A stretch of 45,967 nt of DNA from Bacteroidaceae bacterium. Its GTDB lineage: Bacteria; Bacteroidota; Bacteroidia; Bacteroidales; Bacteroidaceae. Of the stretch, positions 37,101 through 43,702 are shown in pieces. The first letter of the stretch is position 1; each line of letters opens with the position of its first letter. Location: positions 1-45,967 of the forward strand of contig JAILQO010000071.1 in NCBI GenBank assembly GCA_024698925.1. Reading direction: 5' to 3'. The notes under the pieces are model-generated. The model saw only the letters and a program-made list of their open reading frames with translations, did no database searches and was not told where the DNA came from. The translations under genes were made by a program, and so were the position numbers.

Positions 37101-38424
37101 TAAGTTTAGAACAATCATAGAACATAGCAATCATATCTGTCACATTTTCCGTCTTGAAGCTGCTCACATCTAGGCTTGAAAGATTAGAACAGCCATCGAA
37201 CATGTCAGACATATTCGTCACCCTGTCAGTCTTGAAGCCGCTCACATCCAGGCTTGTAAGATCGGAACAGCCTCGGAACATTTCAGACATATTCGTCACC
37301 CTGTCAGTCTTGAAGCCGCTCACATCTAAGCTCGTAAGACTCCAACAGGCATAGAACATTGCACTCATGTCCGTCACGTTATCCGTCTTAAAGCCACTCA
37401 CATCTAAGCTCGTAAGACTCGAACAGCCTGAGAACATTCCACTCATGTCCGTCACATTATTGGTCTTTAGGTTTTCAATGCCTGTGATTGTGGTTAACTT
37501 TTTACAATTGTAAAACCAATAAGCGGTGCTGGTCAGCGAGGTATAATTAGCAAAAGAAGTATCAAACACGATGGTAGTAATCGTTTCACAGTTATCGTTC
37601 CAAACTCTATCAGAATAATCACTAAATGGCCCTACCCTCATTACGTTTCTGCTCAGCACTAGGCCCGAACTCATTCCAGCTCTGCTCTCCATTTGATTAT
37701 CATAATAGAAAGTTAACACGTATTTGGAAAATAAGTTATTTGTCAATACGGCGTATAAGATGGGAGCATTAATATCTGTAAGATAGCCGGGATTAGAGAT
37801 GCCACCATCAATATTGGCATAGATATAATCTACATGATTACTATCGTAAAATGTTCCCATGCCACCAATAAGTTTACTACAATTGGTGAACATCTCTATT
37901 CCTTTTGTCAATCCTATGGTAGTCCATCCCTCACCAACGAAGATAGCACTCAAACTTGAGCAGCCGTCGAACATTGCACTCATGTCCGTCACTTTTTCAG
38001 TCTTAAAACCACTCAAATTTAGGTGCGTTAGGCTAGAACAACCACTGAACATGTATGACATATCCGTCACATTATCAGTATTTAAGTTTTCAATACCCGT
38101 GATTGTGGTTAACTTTGTACAATTATAAAACCAATAAGCGGTGCCGGTCAGCGAGGTACAATTGGCAAAAGACGCATCAAACACGATGGTAGTAATCGTT
38201 TCACATTTATTGTTCCAAGCTCTATCAGAATAATTACGAAATGGCCCCACACTCATGCCACCTCTACTACCCTTCTGGTCATCGTAATAAAAGGTCAGCA
38301 CGGTGTCACTATTGCTTAATACAGCGTAAGGTGTTTGCGCCTTCACACCCACACTCAAGCACAACCCAATCATCAGGGCCCAAAGGTGACGCAAGAAGGT
38401 TTTATTAAGTTTCATAAGGTTCAA
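34156..38424 (-). CDS. BspA-like surface protein with DUF285 repeats and MBG domains
   Basis: 1422 residues, signal peptide about 1–30. Residues about 33–222, 223–558 and 559–830 are three related blocks, each opening YAVLSN…LTFYYDDQ, passing TAYWFYNCTKLTTITGIENL, then ~23-residue leucine-rich repeats (SLDVSGFKTDNVTDMSAMF; about 2, 7 and 7 copies) and closing with GEGWTTIG … NPGYL. Next come two MBG-type beta domains (about 877–1030; REYGDVNPS, RYWGEANPTF), then a BspA-type LRR segment (DRAFYGLQQLKSVQI) and a C-terminal module shared with the 1566-aa neighbour. The end, YDLSGRRIADG…LRPGVYIHQGRKVLVK, resembles a type IX secretion sorting tail. BspA-like proteins bind host matrix and other bacteria; the partner here is unknown. 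Confidence 0.85.
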   Translation of the reverse strand: MNLMKLNKTFLRHLWALMIGLCLSVGVKAQTPYAVLSNSDTVLTFYYDDQKGSRGGMSVGPFRNYSDRAWNNKCETITTIVFDASFANCTSLTGTAYWFYNCTKLTTITGIENLNTDNVTDMSYMFSGCSSLTHLNLSGFKTEKVTDMSAMFDGCSSLSAIFVGEGWTTIGLTKGIEMFTNCSKLIGGMGTFYDSNHVDYIYANIDGGISNPGYLTDINAPILYAVLTNNLFSKYVLTFYYDNQMESRAGMSSGLVLSRNVMRVGPFSDYSDRVWNDNCETITTIVFDTSFANYTSLTSTAYWFYNCKKLTTITGIENLKTNNVTDMSGMFSGCSSLTSLDVSGFKTDNVTDMSAMFYACWSLTSLDVSGFKTDRVTNMSEMFRGCSDLTSLDVSGFKTDRVTNMSDMFDGCSNLSSLDVSSFKTENVTDMIAMFYDCSKLTNLDLSSFKTDNVTNMEAMFCNCSNLTSLDMSSFKSDNVTDMSWMFKNCNSLRTIYVGEGWTTIGVTKGTEMFTNCSQLIGGFGTVYNSNHVDHTYANIDGGKSNPGYLTGLHTPVPYAVLSNDNTVLTFYYDDQKESRGGMGIMVFYGQEDRGWCNQCETITTVEFDDSFVDYTELTSTAYWFWNFTKLTTITGVENLKTDNVVSMYGMFCGCSSLQSLDVSRFKTDNVTQMGSMFYNCSNLTSLDLSSFNTDIVTSLAYMFSKCSTLTSLDVSGFNTDFVTNMAYMFSDCSNLTSLDVSGFNTDNVTSMAYMFSECSNLASLDVSSFKTERVMSMEGMFRGCSSLTSLDLSAFNTEKVMNMSYMFSHCIALTSIKVSDGWTNTRVADGTDMFRECTRLIGGMGTSYDSSYVDHTYAHIDGGLSNPGYLIDVNSMLTIQIQDLTREYGDVNPSLSYIVLNGSISGTPEIKTTATITSPVGSYPITAERGSVTTDDYMVKNGTLTITKAPLTVSVKDYSRYWGEANPTFELVYSGFKNDETEAVLTQQPIVTCQAVADSPAGTYAINVSGGEATNYDLIYTNGTLTIKKFVFSFVLDNITYGVLNDDITTVSVVSVPDCEHIDIPASITYSDQTYTVTTLEDRAFYGLQQLKSVQIQASITTVGNEVFGNCPNLSAVFWRPSITIPGALLADVSNPNFLLYANASLWTPDVPAQIQNKIYDGVAKSITLTDGYPFYCPQEFIAEQISYTHEYKQETVIGKCQGWETIVLPFTVQTIAHEAPTKGNLAPFSANNASALPFWLYRMMESGNKFTPADKIQANTPYIISMPNNPDYAERFNLAGKVTFSAKDATVEASTALHPVRRNSVTFIPNFSLLPQTDNILALNRDGAWQDNPRGSIFRSHRDVQPFEAYIQLPAGVGVKEFRIADDDATDIRELFNQQSPIINPQIYDLSGRRIADGNKQVHSLRPGVYIHQGRKVLVK
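36000..37470 (-). repeat. Tandem ~69-bp coding repeats of the DUF285 leucine-rich units
   Basis: About 14 units lie in two arrays (roughly 36000–36480 and 36960–37460). Some adjacent units are almost identical at DNA level; for example the segments beginning ACATATTCGTCACCCTGTC near 37211 and 37290 match over most of 60 nt. This favours unequal recombination and copy-number change. Confidence 0.75.
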
Positions 38425-38439
38425 GATAATGTCTTTAGT

Positions 38440-38473
38440 ATCAGGATCGTCCTGATTTTATACCACAAAAGTA
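38440..38473 (-). promoter_or_regulatory. −7 box and leader hairpin of the BspA-like gene
   Basis: Minus-strand TACTTTTG (38473–38466), then in the leader a perfect 7-bp hairpin ATCAGGA/TCCTGAT (38440–38446 with 38450–38456) between promoter and ATG (38424). It could affect message stability or act as a weak terminator for the upstream gene. Confidence 0.4.
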
Positions 38474-38488
38474 GTGATTATCTCCAGT

Positions 38489-41400
38489 TTATTTCATCAG
38501 TATCTTCTTGCCCTGCTGAATATACACACCTCGCCGCAGGGTCGTATGCTGTTGTATCTTGCGACCTCCAAGGTCATATAACTGAGGATTGATGATTGAA
38601 GACTGATGATTGAAGAGTTCACGGATATCCGTAGCGTCATCATCGGCAATGAGGAATTCCTTGACACCTGCAGCTGAGGAGGTCTGGATGTAGGCCTCAA
38701 AGGGTTGAGAGGTGCGGTAGCTGCGGAAGACGCTGCCTTGAGCATGATTCAGCACAGCACCATCGCGGTTGATGGAGAGGATGGATGAGGTTTGGGGCGT
38801 GACAGCGTAGTTTGGCACGAAAGCGATGCCAGCGCTGCCGCTGCCGCGCTGCACAGGATGCAGAGCTGTCGAGGCTGCCACCTTGGCGTTCTTGGCTGAG
38901 AATGTGACCTTACCCGCGAGGTTATAACGTTCAGCGTAGTCCGAGTTATTAGGCATTGAGATGATGTAGGGCGTGTTGGCCTGAATGGCATCAGCTGCCG
39001 CGAACTTCTCGCCACTCGACAGCATGCGATAGAGCCAGAAGGGATGCGCAGAGGCATCGTTCTTGGCAAAGGGAGCGAGCGTGCCCTTGGTAGCATCCTG
39101 ATGGGTGATGGTCTGCACGTTAAAGGGCAGGGCGATGGTCTCCCAGCCAGCACTCTGACCAATCACGGTCACCTGCTTGTACTCATGAGTATAGGATATC
39201 TGCTCTGCGATGAATTCTTTCGGGCAATAGAAATCGGAACCGTCCGAGAGCGTGATGGACTTGGCCACACCATCGTGAATCAGGTTGCGCACGGAAGAGG
39301 ATATGTTGTCCGTCCACTGGCTCATCTGCGCATAAACCAGGAGGTTGGGATTGACGTTGGCTGGCAGGAACGTAGCCGGAATCGCAGAGGATGCATTCCA
39401 GATGATAGCTGCGAGGTGGGGACAGTTGACAAAAGGCGTACTGGTAACGGTCACCTTCACCGGCATGCTCACAGACTGCAAAGCGGTCATCCCAGAGAAA
39501 GCGCTGGTGGGCAGCGTCGTTGTGCCGAGCGCAGAGAGGTCCAGATGCTGCAGGTTCGTGAGCGAGCGCAGCGTTTCGAAGTCCGTAGCGTTCATCGAGC
39601 CCTCAATGGCGAGGGATGTGATACTGCTCTTCGTGATGCTGCCAAGGGCAACCTTGAAGACGCCCGTCTTGGGCAGGATGGCCTTCTTGCCATTGCAGAA
39701 ATAGGGCATTGTGTAGGACTTCACGGACGAGTTGTTATAGCCGCTCTTGGTGACGATGGCATTGATGGTTGTCACCTCTGTCATCTCTACAGGACCCGTA
39801 TAAAGGGTGGAAGAGGTGGAGGGCGTCTTGCTGCCAAGGGTGTAGTATATCTTGGCACCGTCCATCGTGGTCGTAATCGTGACAGCATGACCGTTGAAAG
39901 TGATTTCGGGCTCTGTACACGTCAGCGTTCCCACGTTGAAGGTAACGATTTCCGAGGGATTAAAGTCCGTAGCTACCGCAAACGCCTTAACGACGCTTTC
40001 GCCGCCCAGCGCGATGGGCGATGTGTACTTGGACGAGCTTGTGGTTGGCGTCGCATTCGCGCCGAAAGCATAGTAGATCGTTGCACTCTGCGAGCACTTG
40101 ATGGTCAGCATGTTGTCCGAGACGGAGAACGTAGGCGCTGCTGTCTGGAAGTCGTTGACAGTATAGCTGGCCGTCGCAGAGTTCTCCAGACCGCTCTTGG
40201 AAGCGTACGCCTCGATGGTGCAGTTGTGCAACAGCGGAATGGCTGCTGTGTACTTCGTGTACAAGCCATAGATAGAACTATGGTCCTGGGTCGTGTAATA
40301 GATATCGGCACCTGACGTCGCCGTCGTGATTGTCAGCTGTCGGCCATTACGCGTAAAGGTGGGCGTCGCACACTTGGCTCCTACCGTGTAGGTCGTCACT
40401 TGTGAAGCCGTATAGCCATTCTTGGAAGCAATAGCCTTCACAGTCGTTACGCCTGTGAGACTGATGGGTGCCGTATAGAGGGTGCTGGAGGCCGTAGGCG
40501 TAGTGCCGTTGGTGGTATAATAGATGGAGGCGCCTGCAGTTGTTGTTGACATTGTCAGCTTGCCGTCCGTCCCCAAGGAGAATGTAACGTCAGAAACGAC
40601 GAGTTCCTCTGCGGCGCTGACGGTCACATTGATGGTTTTCTTGACGGAACGATTGGCCTGGGAAGTCACCGTGAGCGTTCCCTTGCCCACAGCCTTGCCA
40701 TAAATATAAATGGACTCGTTCACGTCGTAAACGTCAAAAAGGGTTGTGTCATAGTCGAAATCAAGGCTATGGTCGGTAGCGGTGGATGGAACGATGTTGT
40801 AGGTGACAGCCGTTTCTTCTCCTACGGGCACCGTTACAGAAGTTCGCGATAGTTCAAGGGATGTGGGCAATATCACCTGTCCGTCATATTGTTCCATCGT
40901 CCAATCCGACATGATAAGCCAGTTGCCAGTAACGTCATTCACGCTGCAGATGCCAATCTTCAACTCCTGGCTCGGGTCATCCACCTTCACCAATAAATAA
41001 TTCTGATAATAGTCATCATAGAAGGCATCCTGGGCACCGGACATCGTATTGGGGAAATAATAGGTGCCATCCACAGTACTTAGCACTTTACGCCCGTTAT
41101 AGTTATTTTGTTCTGTATATTTCTCGGAATAGATACTCTTGATGGGTACCTGCACATCATTCGCATAGAGGTATGCCGTGATGTCCTCAGTTCCATTCTT
41201 GTGTGCCGAGTAACCTGCACTGGTTAATTCCCCAGGACGGTAAAATGCCTTGACACCTATACGGTAGATGCCAGCTGCTGGCACTGTGACATACTGGAAA
41301 AAGTTGGCAGTACCACTATAGAATTCCTGAAGGCCAGTTGTCCACGTATTGTTCACGCAGGTGCTTATCATCGTCCAATCGTCAGCATTCTTTGGATTTT

Positions 41401-43189
41401 CATACAAGGTTGCATTCTTGATGGTGGCATCCGTGATAGTCAGCCACTTGCTCTCGTCAAGATTATCGAAGTCGGAGTTGGCCGAGACGGTGACACTACA
41501 GGAGGCCGTGATGGAACTATTGGCTTCACTGGTGGCTGTGATGACAGCCGTACCCTCCTTCTTGGCATAAACCACGCCCTCCGCACTGACAGACGCCACG
41601 TCCGTGTCATTACTCGTCCACAGGACGGATGGGTTAGTGGCACTGGACGGCGATATGGTGGGAATCAGCGTATAGGTCTCGCCTACCTTCAGTGGGAGTT
41701 GACTCTTGTCGAGTGAGAGCCCCGTTGGCAGCACTTCCTCGCCATACTTCTCCAACTTCCAGTCATCAATAATCAGCCAGTTCCCTTCTATATCCACATC
41801 GTTTCGCACACCGATGCTGATGGTACTTGGAGAGTCAATTTCAAAAATCAGCGAGTTATGATAATAGCCATGCTCAAACTGATACACAGCATTCTCCATG
41901 TTGTTGCATATATACTTGTCGTCGGGCGTTAACCAATAGGTAGTTCCAGAACCGTTATTTATCCATTCTGAGTAGTTGTCAGGATCCAGGTAAGCAGAAT
42001 AGTAGCTGGCCATCGGCACTTGCTTATCGCCAGCAAACAAGAATGCCGTCATTTCTTCCTCACCGTCCCGGAAAGTATTGTAGCCTGTATTCGTGCCATT
42101 ATCCACGCGGAAGAAGCCCTTGACAGAAAGACGATAGCGGCCGGCTTGAGGCAAAGTGACAGACTGCTGAATCGTTGTCGTTCCCCACCATGATTCCTGA
42201 GCACCCACTCGCGTGTCAGTTGCATACGTCACGGAAACTCCATTCCTGAATTTCGTGATGGTCCAACCCGCCTTGCTGTTGTTGTCAAACGATGGATTGG
42301 TGATGTAACTCTTGGTGATGTCCACCCATTGGCCATCATCTACGCCAGTGGTGACAGTGACTTCGCAGGTAGCTTTCTTAGTGGCATCAGCAATGGAAGT
42401 GGCTGTAATCGTAGTCGTTCCAGGACCTACGGCATAGACCTTACCCGTGGTGGATACAAGGGCTATCCTGGAGTCGCCAGTAGTCCAAGTCACTTTGGTA
42501 TTGGAGGCATTTGTAGGCAGTACGGTGGCCGTAAGAGTCTCGTTCTCACCCTGCAAGAGTGAAAGAGAAGTTTTATTCAGCGAGACGCTGGTGACTTTCA
42601 CCTCCGTGCCATACTTGTACAACTTGACATTGTCGATTGCCACCCAGTTGGCGGTCGCTGCTTCACTAACGCGCAATCCCAAAGTAAGACTACCCGCCGT
42701 TGAATTCGTGAATTCTACGGAGAAATGCTCTGGAGCCCCATCGCCAGTGGACACAACCGTCTCATTCGTTGTTGCTGAATTTTCAAGGAAAAGGCTCACG
42801 CCCGCCACGGGGCTACTGGCGCCCGATTGATCGACAGCAATCACGTCAGCCTCTAAGCGATAAGTACCAGCAGGGATATTATCTATCGTCTGTGAAATCT
42901 CACCGCCCGCTAAGTAATTTGTGGATATAATCCATGCCTCGGCAAATTGCTGAATCGTCACGTCGCCATTCGTATAGGAAGAGCTTTGATAGCCTGAATT
43001 GTAGGCCCTATAGAAAACAACAGTCCAACTACTTGTATTACCAGTAAAATCTGGGTTTTCGACATACATATCCGTGATATTCACCCAGTCCTGAGAGGAG
43101 GCCGGAGTTGCTATCGCTACGAGCAGTAATGCGATGAAAGACAAGCGCTTCAGTGCGCCACGGAGAATAGACTTATGATTGTGAATCAT
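38489..43189 (-). CDS. Giant surface protein: Big2, FN3-associated (CHB_HEX_C-like), LRR and shared C-terminal module
   Basis: 1566 residues with a signal peptide (about 1–32). Three jelly-roll-like segments (NPDFTGNTSSWTVV; NPSFDNNSKAGWTITKF; ATLYENPKNADDWTMI) each precede a Big2 domain (KVTSVSLNKTSLSLLQGE; LPTGLSLDKSQLPLKVGE; LPTSLELSRTSVTVPVGE). Then come four FN3-associated repeats with the 'ASIYYTTNGTTPTASSTLY' signature, a short LRR segment (ITSLAIEGSMNATDFETL), and the C-terminal module and tail (YDLGGRKIQQ…GVYIQQGKKILMK) found in the neighbour at 34156. It looks like an adhesin or glycan-binding scaffold with no visible catalytic site; function inferred from domains only. Its promoter −7 box is at 43223. 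Confidence 0.82.
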   Translation of the reverse strand: MIHNHKSILRGALKRLSFIALLLVAIATPASSQDWVNITDMYVENPDFTGNTSSWTVVFYRAYNSGYQSSSYTNGDVTIQQFAEAWIISTNYLAGGEISQTIDNIPAGTYRLEADVIAVDQSGASSPVAGVSLFLENSATTNETVVSTGDGAPEHFSVEFTNSTAGSLTLGLRVSEAATANWVAIDNVKLYKYGTEVKVTSVSLNKTSLSLLQGENETLTATVLPTNASNTKVTWTTGDSRIALVSTTGKVYAVGPGTTTITATSIADATKKATCEVTVTTGVDDGQWVDITKSYITNPSFDNNSKAGWTITKFRNGVSVTYATDTRVGAQESWWGTTTIQQSVTLPQAGRYRLSVKGFFRVDNGTNTGYNTFRDGEEEMTAFLFAGDKQVPMASYYSAYLDPDNYSEWINNGSGTTYWLTPDDKYICNNMENAVYQFEHGYYHNSLIFEIDSPSTISIGVRNDVDIEGNWLIIDDWKLEKYGEEVLPTGLSLDKSQLPLKVGETYTLIPTISPSSATNPSVLWTSNDTDVASVSAEGVVYAKKEGTAVITATSEANSSITASCSVTVSANSDFDNLDESKWLTITDATIKNATLYENPKNADDWTMISTCVNNTWTTGLQEFYSGTANFFQYVTVPAAGIYRIGVKAFYRPGELTSAGYSAHKNGTEDITAYLYANDVQVPIKSIYSEKYTEQNNYNGRKVLSTVDGTYYFPNTMSGAQDAFYDDYYQNYLLVKVDDPSQELKIGICSVNDVTGNWLIMSDWTMEQYDGQVILPTSLELSRTSVTVPVGEETAVTYNIVPSTATDHSLDFDYDTTLFDVYDVNESIYIYGKAVGKGTLTVTSQANRSVKKTINVTVSAAEELVVSDVTFSLGTDGKLTMSTTTAGASIYYTTNGTTPTASSTLYTAPISLTGVTTVKAIASKNGYTASQVTTYTVGAKCATPTFTRNGRQLTITTATSGADIYYTTQDHSSIYGLYTKYTAAIPLLHNCTIEAYASKSGLENSATASYTVNDFQTAAPTFSVSDNMLTIKCSQSATIYYAFGANATPTTSSSKYTSPIALGGESVVKAFAVATDFNPSEIVTFNVGTLTCTEPEITFNGHAVTITTTMDGAKIYYTLGSKTPSTSSTLYTGPVEMTEVTTINAIVTKSGYNNSSVKSYTMPYFCNGKKAILPKTGVFKVALGSITKSSITSLAIEGSMNATDFETLRSLTNLQHLDLSALGTTTLPTSAFSGMTALQSVSMPVKVTVTSTPFVNCPHLAAIIWNASSAIPATFLPANVNPNLLVYAQMSQWTDNISSSVRNLIHDGVAKSITLSDGSDFYCPKEFIAEQISYTHEYKQVTVIGQSAGWETIALPFNVQTITHQDATKGTLAPFAKNDASAHPFWLYRMLSSGEKFAAADAIQANTPYIISMPNNSDYAERYNLAGKVTFSAKNAKVAASTALHPVQRGSGSAGIAFVPNYAVTPQTSSILSINRDGAVLNHAQGSVFRSYRTSQPFEAYIQTSSAAGVKEFLIADDDATDIRELFNHQSSIINPQLYDLGGRKIQQHTTLRRGVYIQQGKKILMK

Positions 43190-43222
43190 GACAAGCTGTT
43201 AGTTGTAGTTGAATTAATGGTG

Positions 43223-43230
43223 CAAAGATA
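43223..43230 (-). promoter_or_regulatory. −7 box of the 1566-aa surface protein gene
   Basis: Minus-strand TATCTTTG, 33 nt before the ATG. The nearest TTTG upstream has a 24-nt spacer, slightly long. It is probably the promoter for the surface-protein run down to LPP20. Confidence 0.5.
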
Positions 43231-43337
43231 TGCATATTATTTCACATTTCCACACAAAAACGCAGTTTTTTTCAATACGGACACGGGAATTTGGAAGAAG
43301 GTAGCGAGGGGACAGCGGGTACGCTGTGAAATAAAAG

Positions 43338-43370
43338 GAGAACCAACAGCTCCATAGTCTGCCAGTTCTC
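43338..43370. terminator. Bidirectional hairpin after smalltalk
   Basis: GAGAACCAACAG (43338–43349) pairs over 12 positions (some G·U in RNA) with CTGCCAGTTCTC (43359–43370). T-rich runs follow on both strands (minus CCTTTTATTT, plus TCGTTTTTG). It ends the smalltalk transcript before the surface-protein promoter. Confidence 0.7.
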
Positions 43371-43390
43371 TCGTTTTTGTTAGTGATTAT

Positions 43391-43450
43391 TATTTTTCAC
43401 TTTTCACTTTTCAATTCTCACTTTTCAATTCTCCATTTTCCATTGTCCAT
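43391..43450. repeat. AT-rich minisatellite-like units
   Basis: Units of 8–11 nt (TTTTCACTTTTCAATTCTC, CCATTTTCCATTGTCCAT) follow the smalltalk stop. They are the intergenic form of the repeat translated in the MG2-like gene at 12278–12369. Nothing else is seen between 43231 and 43449 apart from the hairpin above. Confidence 0.6.
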
Positions 43451-43563
43451 TAGACAAATGGTCCGTGGCCCATGCACGACGTGGTTGTGAGAGCTGTGAG
43501 CGCTGCCGTAGCAGCGGCGATGAGGATGCGGAGGATAGCCTCCCAAACAGAATTCTTTTTCAT
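43450..43563 (-). CDS. Smalltalk family micro-protein
   Basis: 37 residues: MKKNSVWEAILRILIAAATA followed by ALTALTTTSCMGHGPFV. The pattern (Lys-rich start, Trp at 7, one hydrophobic Ala/Leu-rich helix at about 9–26) matches the tiny Bacteroidales 'smalltalk' proteins, which usually lie between an HU-like Gly-rich DNA-binding gene and an N-acetylmuramoyl-L-alanine amidase. Here the HU-like tail is upstream (ending 43703) and no amidase follows. Function unknown; probably a membrane peptide. The TTTSC sequence after the helix also looks like a lipobox, so a tiny lipoprotein is possible. Confidence 0.75.
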   Translation of the reverse strand: MKKNSVWEAILRILIAAATAALTALTTTSCMGHGPFV

Positions 43564-43600
43564 GGTCATTAGATGTTTAAAAAGTTTAATTGTTCCGGCC

Positions 43601-43700
43601 CACTCCCAGCCTCTCCCCAAGGGAGAGGTGATGAGAGGGGACGGTTTTCATTCTCAATTGTCAATTATCCATTTTCAATTGTCAATTGCGCCTCTGGCGC
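43601..43700. repeat. Third composite repeat (GC hairpin, AT units, palindrome)
   Basis: CCTCTCCC-CAA-GGGAGAGG (43610–43617 with 43621–43628), then AT-rich units (CAATTGTCAATTATCC, TTTTCAATTGTCAATTG) and GCGCC-TCT-GGCGC (43688–43700), directly after the stop of the HU-like tail. It holds the same three parts as 5861–5981, with the GC hairpin and AT units in swapped order. Confidence 0.6.
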
Positions 43701-43702
43701 CA

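Noticed and set aside
36000..38050. Regularly spaced repeats that could suggest a CRISPR array
   Set aside because: The units are about 69 bp, keep one reading frame, and encode DUF285 leucine-rich repeats; there are no unique spacers or cas genes.
38496..39162. Extra minus-strand ORFs inside the 1566-aa gene
   Set aside because: They are alternate frames of a continuous, domain-rich coding sequence.
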